Positions 1 through 18,000 of a stretch of DNA of 64,000 bases are shown here, piece by piece; within the stretch, counting starts at the first letter, position 1, and every line of letters starts with the position of its first letter. A program made the position numbers and the translations under genes. A model generated the notes under the pieces. That model was not told where the DNA came from. It did not search any database and was given only the letters and a program-made list of their open reading frames with translations. This stretch comes from Onchocerca volvulus (lineage: Eukaryota > Nematoda > Chromadorea > Rhabditida > Onchocercidae): assembly GCA_000499405.2 (NCBI GenBank), contig HG738138.1, forward strand, positions 434,001-498,000, given 5' to 3'.

Positions 1-1
1 T

Positions 2-1452
2 CTTCATATTACGCTGAAACACTCGGAGATTGCGGCCGATGTAAACGTGGAAGTATTGGAGCCCGGTAGCAACCTCATCATGTTTCTTCATAAATATTTC
101 CCGGACACACCAGGTATACACGTAACACATCCGACTCGAAATTCTTCTGCATTACATCATAGCCAGGTTTTATTGGTGCTACTTTGACTAATCATTTTAA
201 GTGATGATTAGAGATCTCTTAATTACAGCTGATGAGGAAGAAAGCAAAATGTTAACACAGTTTCAAAGCTTGGCACCAAAAGAAGAACGAAATAGTATGT
301 CGCCTTTGAATTTTAACGGATATGTGACGTCCATGTTGAATGAAGCCAATAATGATACTGGAAACCACGTACGATGCGAGGTATAGATTTTTCCGTTAGA
401 TGTAATTTCAATACAGTCAGGGTAAGAGATCAAGCCTTCACAGAAAACTAAATTTTTTTTTGTTTTTTGTTATTCTCTATAGAGGGAACTGTGCGGTTTC
501 AGCAAAATTTTCAGTTTCGCATCTCTTTGCATGGAATGTTCACATATCTGTTTCCTTCAAGAATGACCGAAAAAAGAATTGATATCTCTCCACTTTTAAT
601 CGTTAAATTTATTGCAGCTTTGCCAAAAAATGATGCCAAACTACCGATCACTTTCTTCATTGATGAATCATGCTAAGCGACATTATCATTTAAAACAGTA
701 CCAGTGTTCGGAATGCTCATATACTAGTAGTGAAGCAGCTCATGTTCGTACTCACATGGTGCTTAAGCATCCTCATGTCGGTGCAAAACCTATCGATAAC
801 AAGTGAGTTAAAGATCTTATGTCAAAATATTTAATCTCAATAAATAATCACGCGAACTTATTAAGAGAATGCATATTCCCTCCAGTATGGCATCGATAAC
901 TGTATGGAAATAATGTGGCTAGCTTGAATGGCAATAACAGAAAAACTATTGATTGAGTTAATGGGGTTCGAATCCCTAATATCATGAAAGGATGTTTTTA
1001 GATATAATTGAGATTACTCTCATGTATCTCCTTCAGTTGCCCGTTCTAAAGAATTCATTTCAGTTGTGAAATGTTACAAAATGCTTGGATTGATGTGATG
1101 CGTAAATGTTTCCCTGGTTTAATCTCAAAAATCGATCAGTTTCGATTTAAGCACTCTAGGAGTGAGGATGGTAACAAGGAGGAAAATTCAGTTGATGATG
1201 AAGAAATCTTTATGCACAACAAGAGAAGTTCTTTTAAGGCAAGGCTATTTACTATAAATGAATGGTAGTTTCCGGAGTGAAATTTGTGAACGGTATCAAG
1301 AAATCATATACAAATTAGGGGACTTATAAAATAATCACTATTTTTCTAAATCCGATCTTTTTTTTTTTTTTCAGAACCATATTACAACATCTCCGCATCG
1401 CAAACTACAAAAACTGCAAAACGGAAAAGTCAGTGATAGCACTGAATCATAA
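2..1452 (+). CDS. C2H2 zinc-finger protein, 3' part (5' end outside window)
   Basis: Probable nucleic-acid-binding nuclear protein; target unknown. Exons read as 2-113, 229-380, 618-802, 1064-1238 and 1375-1452. The joins keep one frame and create finger 1 across the 380/618 junction (RCELC, then H-x3-H). Finger 2 follows directly (C-x2-C-x12-H-x4-H, starting YQCSEC). The tail is acidic then basic (NSVDDEEIF, HRKLQKLQNGK). The last join needs a GC donor (AAG|GCAAGG at 1239), which fits in phase; without it the protein would stop at 1268. The first exon (LHITLKHSEIAADVNVEV) is part of a larger protein that starts upstream. Exact orthologue not recognised. The C2H2 call is firm; the 3' end is less so. 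Confidence 0.8.
880..985 (+). other. tRNA-like fragment inside a zinc-finger gene intron
   Basis: The stretch has an A-box-like TGGCTAGCTTGAATGG, a 5-bp stem CAATA/TATTG where an anticodon stem would lie, and a B-box/T-arm TGGGGTTCGAATCCCTA with a closable 5-bp stem. The middle loop is about 10 nt instead of 7, and I could not pair a 7-bp acceptor stem. It is therefore at best a decayed tRNA or a tRNA-derived element, not a working tRNA gene. Confidence 0.25.
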
Positions 1453-2207
1453 ACCTGCTCTAGATTTATTGACGGTTGTTGGATTTCCGGTGATAAAATT
1501 CCAATAATGTGAATTCCTAAATCCCTCTGTATATTATTGTTTCGAGAATATTTGTTTGTTTTGTTTTGGGAATGAAGTTTTCACGTGTATTTAATTGGAT
1601 TACAAAGCAAAACCTACCGCGTACTTCATAGCTTACAGAGTAAATAATGAATGTGCAATCCGAAAATCAGCTTAGAAATTATGTTTTTTCATCATTCCTA
1701 AACATAACTGATAGCAAACATTCTACAGCTAAAAAATCATGGCGTATTATTTCAGAAAATATTAATCCTTCGATCAACAACAATTATGATCCTTGTGATA
1801 TAGTGAGACAACAAACTGCTGCTTATATGGTACTGAATCAGAGCGAATGTTCTCGAACTTTATTTTTCTGCCTTTCAGTTCTGAATTATTCTCTCGCTCA
1901 TCTAATATTTTGAATTCTCGAGTCCCAAATTTGCTGCGTTAAGTCGTTTTGTACCGATGTACCAGACAGCGTTACTTAAACTGCAACAGACTGTTTCCCA
2001 AAATATAGTCTAAACATGACCATATCTAGTTCTACCGCAGCGAATAATAAACCTCGGCGTCATGCAATCAAACGACGAAGGTCTATGCAGATTCTTGGTT
2101 TTTCATCCAAAAAAGAAAAATACAAAGGTCCTGGAGAAAAAAAAAAAAAAAAAAAAAGCAGACTTCATGTGGTACCAGTAGCAATTAGGAAACAATTCAC
2201 CTCAGTA
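1453..2207 (+). other. Spacer between convergent genes with coding-like ORF
   Basis: Holds an ORF from 1647 to 1913, whose ATG is 8 nt after a good 3' splice site (gcttacag), and a second stretch at 2016-2140 that reads as basic protein (RRHAIKRRRSMQ) and runs into a roughly 20-nt A tract. A third coding-like piece at 1912-2010 lies in a frame I could not join to either with splice signals. This could be further exons of a small gene or a decayed one. No family was recognised. Confidence 0.2.
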
Positions 2208-3919
2208 TTACCACGGACCAAACATTGTTGCTTTGCTTTGCTTTTTCTTTTCTTCTTTGAGGAATTCCGGATCATCTCTAGCTTTCTTATAGAATTCCCA
2301 GTCAAACGATAATGGTTTGTCACCCTCGATGCTTGATTTGCTGTGGTGGACAACATTCGGCATCTCCATCTTGCTCTTATCGGTGTGCCAGAAGCCTTTC
2401 TTCCAGAAGGAATAATCATATTCACCGTTTGCAACTCTTTTTTTATGTTCCTACAATTTACATAAGATTCACGAAGAGTGAAACTGATTTTTTTATAAAT
2501 CACCATCGACAATATTGGTATAAAATACTTCGTATCCGACAGTATTGTCAATAAGTGTTTTTTAAAGTTTTCTCTTTTCTTTTTCTGTTTTTTTTATTCA
2601 GTGGAACTGCACATCTTAAACTAGTCTTCGGGACGCATACACGACTACTTTTTTGATATTAACATTTCCACAGAGTATAGAAAAATTATGAATATCAAAT
2701 GCTACTACTTACTTCATACGCTTCTGCACGTGCTTTCATAATTTCTGGGTGTCGTCTCTCCCAAATCATTCGATGCTTCTGCTTCATGTATGCATCTCGA
2801 ACATCACCCTCTTGTCCGATTTCACCATATTTTATGAAAAAATTCAATTCGTTCTCCTCTACATCATCTATTAGCTGAAAAATTTTTACTCCAATCTACC
2901 ATTTATCAGTTCAAGAAAACAAAGCTGATTTTCATCACCAAGAGAATTCGAAAAATAATGGAACAGAATGAATGCAACTGATGTTCGTACTCATTAGATG
3001 TCAAAACTAACTGCATTTATTTTGGAAGCAAATTACCTTTGCACATGGAACGAAATTTGGAGCATTGTAATCCATACATCTGGAAAGCCGCAGGCGCAAA
3101 ATATCAAGAATGTTCTGATCGACCAACCTTTATACAGTTTTTTTGAAAAAACATAAGTAGAAAAGTGAAAAAAATATTATTCATTATCAAACATTCATTT
3201 ACAGTGTTGACTGAATTTCGTGGAGAAGCAAGCATGAAACCAACTTGTCAAGTCGGAACTGTGTATTGGCTTCATAAAAGCATGACAAGTCATCTACAGC
3301 ACATTCATCAATTCCTGGAACCCGATTCAGCTTACGGTGATAATATGGTGACCGATACTTGTCATTCATCGGTTCTATTATTTTCTCTAAAACAGTGATT
3401 ACAATTAGGAGACAACTAAATGGACAATGATGGCCTAGCTATGAAAAAATCTAAACTTGTTGTAAATGTTAGATTGTATATATAATAACAATTATTTTTT
3501 CCTAGATCGATGTCAAAGATACCTCTGAACCATGTCACGGGCGCATCCATCGCTTTATGCACATAATACAACAGCCGAATATAATAGCTCCCCTCACTTT
3601 CGAGTTTTCGCAACTAAATTAAATATCGGAATAATGTAACATAGAACTTATACTTCAAAAATAACGACAGAACTACTCATATTTTAAACTACTAATATTT
3701 TCGGCTCAAGAATCTCCAAATCTTGGCATGGAATCTATTATAATAATTCCCTGCCAAATCCTCTACTTCCACATGACATCATCCTCATTCTTAAAATGAA
3801 GTAGAATCAAAATGAAATGAAACAACCTGCCAATATGCATCCCAGGCTTTCCTGTCTTCCAATCGACGATAAATGCGTGGTGACAACTTGTCTTTCTCTC
3901 TCATTACCGTTTCACTCAT
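2208..3919 (-). CDS. NDUFB10: NADH dehydrogenase [ubiquinone] 1 beta subcomplex subunit 10 (PDSW) homologue
   Basis: Accessory subunit of mitochondrial complex I, in the membrane arm facing the intermembrane space. Six exons on the minus strand: 3919-3827, 3613-3523, 3386-3245, 3127-3037, 2874-2713 and 2450-2208 (273 aa). Diagnostic parts are YYVHKAMDAPVTWFRE, then NRVPGIDEC-x6-C with FYEANTQFRLDKLVDQ, and SRC-x10-C, the paired cysteines expected of this family. The human protein is about 172 aa, so this one carries a longer C-terminus ending in FGPW. Start chosen at 3919 because the exon opens MSETVMREKDKLSPR with no earlier in-frame exon seen. All introns are GT-AG and phases agree. It converges on the zinc-finger gene. 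Confidence 0.9.
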
Positions 3920-3947
3920 ACTGCCTGTTTCCAGCTACAACAATGAT

Positions 3948-4190
3948 ATGATATTGATGATAAGAGATCCTCTTGATTTGACAAAACGTGGGGAAAATAT
4001 GAGAGAAGATGCTGTTAAATCTCTAGCATCACTTAAATATGATTCCTTCCCCTGTGTTGAAGTGGACGAAATAACTCCACGACCCCCAACCACCCCGCAC
4101 ACATTCCACCTGCCTCACTATCTAACCAACATAAACTTCACAAAACGCTCCTCACCACTTATTCAAACCGAACATATCAAATCATCATGA
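3948..4190 (+). other. Coding-like ORF divergent from NDUFB10
   Basis: An 80-codon open frame starting MILMIRDPLDL, with hydrophilic, codon-like composition (EDAVKSLASLKYDSFP, then a Pro/Thr/His-rich tail). It starts about 30 bp from the NDUFB10 start, on the opposite strand, after a ctgtttccag acceptor-like site. No second exon or family match was found. It could be a small gene, a 5' fragment or chance. Confidence 0.2.
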
Positions 4191-6792
4191 CTGGCTCCAT
4201 ATGAAAATAAAGGTCTCAGTTGAGAAGCATGCATTCTTCATCGGAAGTATCAAATTTCTATGGTTGGCAAAATGCATCAGTTTTAATTACACAGAAATTT
4301 CACAGACACAAAGATTTTAGAATTTTTCCAGAATTTTTCCTTACAAACATCAGTCTTTGGTAACTGATTTTTTAATATAATTACTATTTATTCAAATGAT
4401 GTTCATGGTATAGTTTGGCTTAGAGAATTTTGGAAGTATATGGCGAATATATACCCACATTTCAGTTGTTTCTGAATGAAATTATTGAATCAATTAAAGA
4501 TGATTTTATCTTACATTTAATAAACATATCTGCGAAATTTATTACCTGGCATACCCGGTACAGCGAACTATTTGTGGCCATTTTACTGACGCAAATCGAA
4601 AAGAAAAAAAACCTGTAGATTTCATATGTTTTTATTCAATTATAAGTTTAGGGAGTGGGTTTTTCGCTATGCAATTAATGAATTTTGTTAAATTTATTTA
4701 GCAGTTTTGCTAGAAGTTTCGCTAAAAATATATCTAATACCAATTTTTGCATTAAATGAAATAGAATACAATTGCCAACAAATTTAATTCGAAAGATTTA
4801 AGCCTTGTCATATTTTGAAAAGTTCAGGTCCCGTTCGAACAGAAAATTTCGACGAAAGGTTGTGCAAAACCTTAAAGATTCCAAAATTTAATGAATGAAA
4901 AGCAGCATTATGGACTTATTCGTTCTTTTTCCACTTTGTTTATTATTTCATTACTCATTTTGCTTCGTTTTTTCTTACTTTTTTTTTTCATCTGAATTGG
5001 ATAGTGAATTAAAAAGAATGGTTTGATGAGGTTGCTATCATCTATCTTTCCCGGATGATCGATCATCTACCTAATCGTATTTGGTTCATTAGTGATCCTG
5101 CTCCCTTGAGATGACATAACGCATTAAATGTAATTGACTGTCTCTTAATCAATAGCTCATAAAAAGAAATCTATCGGAAATACACCCATGAACATGTATA
5201 TTGATGATATATTAAAATTTCTGGAAGGCTTTTGAAAATTTTCAAGCAATATGTAAAATTGATCTGATGCTATAACAGCCCGAATTTTGTTCTCAATTCT
5301 TTCATTTCGAACTTTTTTTTAAACAATTTCATTTGAGCAATATCTTCTTGATTTAAAACTTTTACTGTCAAAAATTTTCTAATAACAATGCTTATTCGAA
5401 GAAACTATCGCCTTTATACGCAATATATTCTCCCTGCTTTCCTATCAAAATTTCAATAAATTTTCAGGAAAAGAAAAAATCCTAAAAAAATTATCAATGC
5501 TTTATTGATTCTTCGTCATAGCAGCCAACTTTTACTATATGATTTTTAGCAAATCCATTACATTTATCTGTTAACGTCATCACAGCCTCCCTTCTCAAGC
5601 ATTCATCCAGCAATTTTTGAAAATATTTAGTTGGAGAGGAAGTAGCAGAAAGCTTCACTGATTAAACTACACATCAGCTGCATCTCTTCTCTAGTGCTGA
5701 TACTTCTTAAAACTGTTTTTTTTCGAAAATTTTAAGTTCACAAACATTTTAACTGCACTTTCGAAACATCGACAACTTATTTTTCTCTGTTTTATCTCTC
5801 TTTTTCTCCTTCAACATTCGATGAACGATAATGATGTTAGGTGAGCGCGTATTTCAGCTATGCTTTACTTCAAGTAATACACAATGAAGCCTTCCTTCAC
5901 ACAGCAAGGCTTTTAAGGCTTTTTTTCATCTTAACACTCTGCCTTTCTTCTAAAATAAATCCTTCTCATTTTGAATGTTCAATTGATTGTAGAACCATCG
6001 TATATTCATTCCTTTCTTCCTTTTTAAAATATTTTCAGCTATTTTTCGCTCATTTTTGATCTCCTATTAAAGACGGGAAAATAAGTGACAATTTTGCAAA
6101 TCATCGCTCTTTGGCTGCCTTGTTTTTTTAAGTACCAAATTTATTTCATTTGCAATTAGCGTACAATTAAACTTGATGGATGCAAACATCACGAGACTTT
6201 GAGAACTTTATTTTTTCGAGTATTAAAATTTTTTCTTGTAATAGAAAATTATCGTGTGCAAATGTTGTCCAAATATTTATTACAAAAGTATTTGAAAAGA
6301 TGAAACTTATATAAGGATTGAATTCCTACCAACATTCCTAGGATTTTCTAATTAACTTAAAATATTTCGAAATTTATTTTCAATGGTAGTCTTAGTCTTG
6401 ACGAGCTAAAATTTGTTTTCAGTGGCAGTTTTCAGTTCTAATCTTCCAGTCATTATTATTTTGTTTTTTTTAATATATGTGAAGGAATTTGTTAAATGGA
6501 ATAAAAAAAAATTTTTGTGCCTCAATTGATGAACTGGCCTATATACCAATTTAATGAATCACAGCCCATATATCAACTGTTTAAGTTACAAATTATTCAA
6601 TTATTTGCTATTATCACAACATAAAATTTAATACTCCGAAAATTGCACTAATAGATAAAGCAATTTGAAAATTGAGATTTCAAATCATTTGAAAATTTTC
6701 ATTCAATTTATTCCAAAAATTGATGAAATGTGTGAGATCACGACGAATGGTAATCTCACATTTTTTATATTATGACAAGCAAACCGATTTTG

Positions 6793-6888
<96 letters not shown>

Positions 6889-7417
6889 GTAGTAGTATTT
6901 CTGTATTTGTTTACTTTAAAATAATGCAGTTATCTTTGTGCTTCACTGCTTACGAATTAATTTGCATCTTGTTTTTTATTGAAACCTTAGTCACCTGAAG
7001 ATCTGCATTATGAAGGTTGTAGTAAAAATGTTCATCGTATATTTGCAATAATTGGAGGAATTTGCTTATAGTTATTTTTGTAAACGAGATACGTTAATTC
7101 TTTTACTTTATTCCAATAAATTTTAAAAGTGCTAATGAAGGTATATTATGCAGGAGTTAACAGCAGAATGCATGAGGCAGACAGTATCTTATCAATTTAT
7201 CCTTCTCTTTTCAATTTGCTTCTTTTTTTCTTTTTCATCATTGAATTTATGATATTGTTAATGACGCTTTATTCAAAAGAGTTAATTTGAAACATAAATC
7301 TCAGATCAAATTTATTTTTGTTTTAATGAATTGCTGTGAAAGTTGAAAAACGCACTCTAGTTACAAAGCGAACCTTAGCCTTCTAAATTCCGCAATCCCT
7401 GAACTATTGCTATCTTC
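4191..7417. other. Intergenic region upstream of PFK
   Basis: AT-rich spacer of about 3.2 kb with no coding sequence I can support. It contains the long AAT microsatellite at 6793-6888 and scattered T runs. The promoter of the PFK gene is expected in its right part, but no specific element was identified. Confidence 0.6.
6793..6888. repeat. (AAT)n microsatellite
   Basis: About 32 uninterrupted copies of AAT, followed by three AGT units. It gives a spurious poly-Asn frame on the plus strand. Likely length-variable between individuals. Confidence 0.97.
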
Positions 7418-12586
<5,169 letters not shown>

Positions 12587-13632
12587 GTAGAATACCTCAT
12601 TGATGTATGCAAAAGTTATAATGCAACGAGAAAATGCATTATCTGGACTTTTTATAGTTTTCAAAGACTTTTCATACTTGAAAGCCCATTCGTAAAATAT
12701 TTTAAATATGTATCATTTAACGTGCATGATTTCCGCTGATATTTAAAGTACCGGTTATTCCAATGTTTTATTTATTTACCTATTTTTTTTTTTCGTTTCT
12801 CTTCATAGTTCAACCAGTTCAGTCTTGCTTTTCATATGCTTTTGCTTATCAATGAGTCATATAAACATTCAACAATTTACATTAGATTTGCAAATATTTT
12901 TTAGTAAATTTATTCGACGAAAACTTTGTAGTCTTTTGATTGCATTTATCTTACTAATGTATCTATTATATGCTTGCATATGTATTACTGTAGGAAATTT
13001 TTATCATTTGAAATAGGTATAAAAATTCAAATGAGAGATTCTTCTTGTATCTTTTAATCTTATTTTCGAACATTATGAGTGTGTATACATGTGTAGTAAT
13101 AAAGTTTATTGCAAAATAGTAAAGTTCTTTACACACTAAAATAAAAAAAAAAAAGGGATCATCAATGTGATAAGTAAAGTCAAGTCACTAAAACTTTCAT
13201 CAAGAAATGAAAAAAAATTGAAATATTTGTCGGAAGTTGTATTGCGAAATAAAGTTAGTGAATTTTCACAAATCAAGTGATTTGAGAACAATTATTTTAT
13301 TGAAATCTGTCATTTTGGTTCATAAAACATTAATATCAATGAAATTTAGCACACTTGCAATACGTCAGATTGAAGTGATAAAATATGAGAATCATTTGTC
13401 GAACATCACATTCAATTATGAATCGAGATTGACCTATTCAAATGTAAAAGTGGTGGATAAAATTTATTTGAATTTTCAAATAATGAGTGATTTTCGAAAC
13501 AATTCATTCATTAAGAAAACTCTAAGTCTTTAAAATAAATCTAGAATTCTAATTTATGCCTGTACAATTTTTGCAGAGAACACCGGACTTTTACTGACCA
13601 GAATTGAACAAGAGAAGGAATTTACTTCACCT
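12587..13632. other. 3' region between convergent PFK and DB-module genes
   Basis: Includes the PFK 3' UTR with AATAAA at 13098-13103. A 98-codon plus-strand frame at 13237-13533 looks like chance AT-rich sequence. Nothing else is supported. Confidence 0.5.
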
Positions 13633-15044
13633 TCAAGTTTCAAATGTTCGAGCGAGTCTCACATCAACAATTTCTGGCTTGTTTCTGCTGCGAATATGCT
13701 CCATAAAGCACATTTTGATATTTTCAAAGCGTTCATAGCAGGGTAGATAAGATAAGTCTAGCTGTGTCACATTTCCTGGTCGCTATAAAACGATAAAATC
13801 GCATCATTTATCTTGAAATTCGTAGTACTTACTTAAGCGAAAATTTAAATTACATTCAAAATTCTATAAAATTTTGTCAGCGATGAAATTGATACCTGAT
13901 CGCAAAATATAAGACATTTTCTTCCAGCAAGTGTTGTTGTAACATCATTCCGTATGCAACATTCAGTATGGTCTGTTCCAGAAGCAGCACAGTACGAAAT
14001 ATCAGTTAATGCTGACAATGGACATCTATCAAAATGAAGATAAATAGCCTAAATTGAAAATTAGTAAATTCTGTATTCGAATCAAAATTTTTATTGCTAG
14101 TGATTCATTTGGATACATTCTGTGGTCTCGAAATTCCTTAAAATGCAATTCGACAAATACCCTTTTTAAGTTTAAATTATAACCTGTAAAGTATTTCTCG
14201 TATATGTACTATATGAACACTTATCTAAGCAACTATCCGGAAGATGTTGATTAACACAGCATTCATAGAACAATTCATCGGCCATCTGTTTGGTATTTGA
14301 TTCCTGGCGCTATAAGGAAAAAAAAATCGTCTAAGTTTGCACTAATTCAAATAATAAGTTCATGTTCTAATTATTTAGTAAAAAGTACTCATCCGGCGAA
14401 AAAAAAAAAATCAGAATTGTCCTGTTTTTAGTACAATCCATTGAATAATGATGACGTAGTGATGATGCAAAAAAATGACAAATGCGGCTATATTTTAATC
14501 ACCCCAGAAAAAAAACTGGCTATAAAAATTATTTTTCTCTTTAATTTATTTCCTATATAAATTTGGACTTCTTATTGGAATTGGAAATTTCAATACTGTT
14601 CAGAAAATATGTTGTTGTTGTCGTTGATGATAATGGTGATAAGTAATGTGCAATGACAAAAAAATTCCACTCCACATCAAAATTATCAGCATTATGAGTT
14701 CACTTTGATTAATCCATTTTTTGGCAGTTAAATCGTTTGCAATAAATTACAAAATCCAAAAGTACTTTAGCAGCAACTTGATCAGTTGCAGCGGCAACAG
14801 CAGCAGCACTATTTCTGGACTTATCGAATACCGCATCGCCAAGTATTTTCGAGGATCGTGCACGTGCTCTAGAATAGCAGCCGTATTGTCCACAACCATA
14901 TCCGGGAGCACAACCGCCAGAACATACGGGAGCTACAGGTTGCGGACAACCGTAACCCCCACTACAAATTCCAGATGAAAAGCACGCCTTGCCAACGTGA
15001 ATGCTTACGTATAGGAGTAAAGCATTTAGCATACCATTTGCCAT
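13633..15044 (-). CDS. Secreted nematode DB-module (cysteine-rich) protein
   Basis: Probably secreted or cell-surface; molecular role unknown. Four exons: 15044-14766, 14309-14184, 14048-13896, 13782-13633 (235 aa), all phase 0. Exon 1 encodes a signal peptide (MANGMLNALLLYVSIHVGKA) and then a Gly/Cys/Tyr-rich stretch (SGGYGCPQP, GCAPGYGCGQYGC) and an Ala-rich linker. Exons 2 to 4 carry the cysteine pattern of the nematode DB domain: ELFYECCVNQHLPDSCLDKC, RCPLSALTDISYC, HTECC, GRKCLIFC, LPCYERF and IKMCFMEH. The family is expanded in nematodes and largely uncharacterised, with Ig-binding/cell-surface links suggested for some members. The donor after exon 1 could alternatively be one codon group earlier (GATCAA|GTTGCT), still in phase. 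Confidence 0.87.
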
Positions 15045-18000
15045 TGCAACGTCACTCTATTTCCACCACCAAAAATTCAATCTTAATAAAGTACTGCACT
15101 AATTAAGGAAAGTTTCGATAAGAATTTACGATAAAGGTAGCCAACTTTCACCTAATCAAGTGATGCGATGAAATACTTATTGTTTTTTGAAAATTTAAAA
15201 ATGAAAAATATGAATTCCATTTTCCGAATTCCATTTCCCGAAACCTTTAGTCGGATTTCAAGAATGAGAAAGAAAAGTGGAAGACAAATTTTTTAATTAT
15301 AGCATGAACTGAACTGTATAAGCAATTACTGGATGGAAATGTTGTTTCCTTAGAATGTTGACGAAGTAACTGTTTTATGTGATGAACCTTTTAGAGTTTA
15401 TATACGAAATATGAGTCTCCTCCCACTAGCTCATCAAATTAATTGTGAAAATTTTATCAAATAGCTAATAGAATTTTCCATTTGAATCATGCAATGACAG
15501 AGACGTCTGCGCAAAAAAGATCAGAAAATTGGGAAAAGGAAAGGGTAAATCCGGTTCTATTTTGCTAATAGCTCGTTTTTTTATTGCTTTCTTTTTCACC
15601 TTTTTCACTGATTCAATCGACCTTGTTGACGATGATTCGGATTCACTATCTATCGCCAACGGCATTTCAGGATTCGCTCATTGTCGTTCCACTTAACAGT
15701 TTAGCAAAATTTTATTCCCCATTTCTTATCTGTCATTTGAAACTTTCACTCATAATGTCAAGAAGAAGCAAAAGGAATTTAATAGCCAGACAGCCGATTT
15801 ATTAAAGGTTTATTTGAAAGTTTCTGATTTTTTATTTGATTTGCCAATGCTAGAGTAGCTTAATATGTCATCACATACAGTACACATCATATATGTTTCG
15901 GAAATATTTGAAGACTTTGTCGTAGAAAAATCTTAAATTCTTAAAAGGTTCAATGAAATAACGATTTCAAGGAAGCCTCTCAAATAAAGAAAAGCATTAC
16001 AGATTCACTGCCCAAGGTTTGCCTTAAGTTGAAAAATATTAGATATTAAAATTCTCATTAAACAAGTACAGCAAGCTAATCACATAAGCAGAGAACATGA
16101 ATGAATCTGACATGAATATGCCGATGTATCTCTTCTGTCAACAATCTCAATGAAGGAAAAAATCGTAGCAAAGTGTTAATCAGCATCATAGTTTAATAAT
16201 TAAGCGATAGCCGTGGAGAATCAGTCCTCCTGCTATTGACAACTTGGATGGGAACAAAATCTTGATGCCTTCATTGTTATCAGTTCTTATAATCATATCA
16301 CAATCGCTAATGTATCTAGCTAACTGTTTTAGAATTTGCATCAGTTCAGAAAAACTCGTCTTCTCTTCTTCCTCCATATTTTTCTTCTTATTCATTGGAT
16401 TATAAAACAAAAGATGAATAATCCAACAACTCGTTTCTCTTCACCAAATTTAGAGAAAGAAATTTCTCAGTTTTATGCAACTTGCGCGTCATTTGGGAAA
16501 AATGCATTTTCCTTTGGACTTTAAACTATTCCCATTTATCAAGACTTTTTTCTATTCATCTTTATACTCCGATCCTTTATTTTGATTCACATGTCTGATC
16601 ATCATCGGAGTTCTGCTTCTAATACTGATAATTTTATTGAGAAAAAAGGCAGAATAACAAGTTCTAAAACTTTATTTGATGAATTAGCCATCTTAGTTTT
16701 CATATGTAAATTTTAAGAAAGTGACACGACTTTTTTCAGTTCATAAACAAAAATAATATATAATCTCTCCTGTTTATATACAAAATAAAAACTGGGCAGA
16801 CTTTATAACACTTGACTTAATTAATGTTAATTTTTCATTTTCACACGATCTTGAAGCAACCCATGATTATCCCCGGTGCGAGATATAATTTATCCAACAC
16901 AATCAACACTAAGCAATTTCTGAAACATACAGTGGAATTTCTGAGTTTTTCATTTCTTTGAATTCCTTTGAATTTTTGCGAAAGGAAATTCAAACCTCTA
17001 TACAGTATGACAAAAACTCTTTTTCCAATCTCCAAACTGGCATGGCGATTATAAATTCTGTATAAATCATTTTGCCATCAACTTTTTGCAAAAGAGTACT
17101 TGAAAATTTCCATTTTGGTGGCCTGATTGCAACAAAAAAAAAAAAAAAAAAAGATTATTGAAAATAAACCAGTTTTGACAAAACCGGTGAAAATTCGCTT
17201 GTAAGCACTTCCACAATTGGGATAAATAAAGTTATATAATAAAGAGATTTATAACTGGTAGGCTGAACAGTTAACCAAAGCCAATATTTGAATTTCATTG
17301 CAATTGGTAAAACAAAAACGTTATGATATACATCCATTTTATACAAAGCAAATTTGATACTTGACCATACAGAGAAATCGAGAGTCTGACATCAGATATT
17401 CCATACGTTTATCATCCTTCAAAACTGTCTTGTCAGAATTTCTGAATAAAAACTACGACTTTCTCCAGCAGTTTTCAAAATTTTTGTTTAAATTTCAGTT
17501 CATAAATCTCGACTTACTTTTTGATTTCAAAGTTTTCGTTCATAACATCACATACATCACGACAACAACACTACTCTCGAGTTCCCGAACAAAAAAACAA
17601 CCGCTGGAACTCACCGTATCCACACCCGACGCCAACGAAACTTCATAATCCCGAAATCTATGCCCATTCGCAACATCATTACTCTCATACCCTCTTCATT
17701 TACCATAGTTCTCTCGTTCACTTCCATACCCAGAGTATGTTCTATGCCACCTCTTCCCTTATGCAACGTGGAAACTGTCGTAAGCTTTGAACATGAGGTG
17801 AAGGTACTGTGCGAGTAAGTTTTGGCATGTATGTCGCGTATGGTGACCTTCTGGTAGTTACATTTTCTCCTTATTGACTCTTCTTTCCATATCCATTTTA
17901 TCTTCTTTTGCTTAGTAAGAGCATTATTTTAATAAATAAAAACCAATGATGATTTTGATATTTAATAAACAAAAATAAGTTAAATTAAGTAGTGCCATGC

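Noticed and set aside
6720..6998. Poly-Asn protein frame
   Set aside because: It is only the AAT microsatellite read as codons, with no splice or start context.
13237..13533. 98-codon frame downstream of PFK
   Set aside because: Lies in AT-rich 3' sequence, with no motif and no splice sites that support it.
15465..15665. Minus-strand Ser/Lys-rich 66-codon frame as a gene
   Set aside because: Starts without a clear acceptor, ends in Phe-rich non-coding-like sequence, no partner exon.
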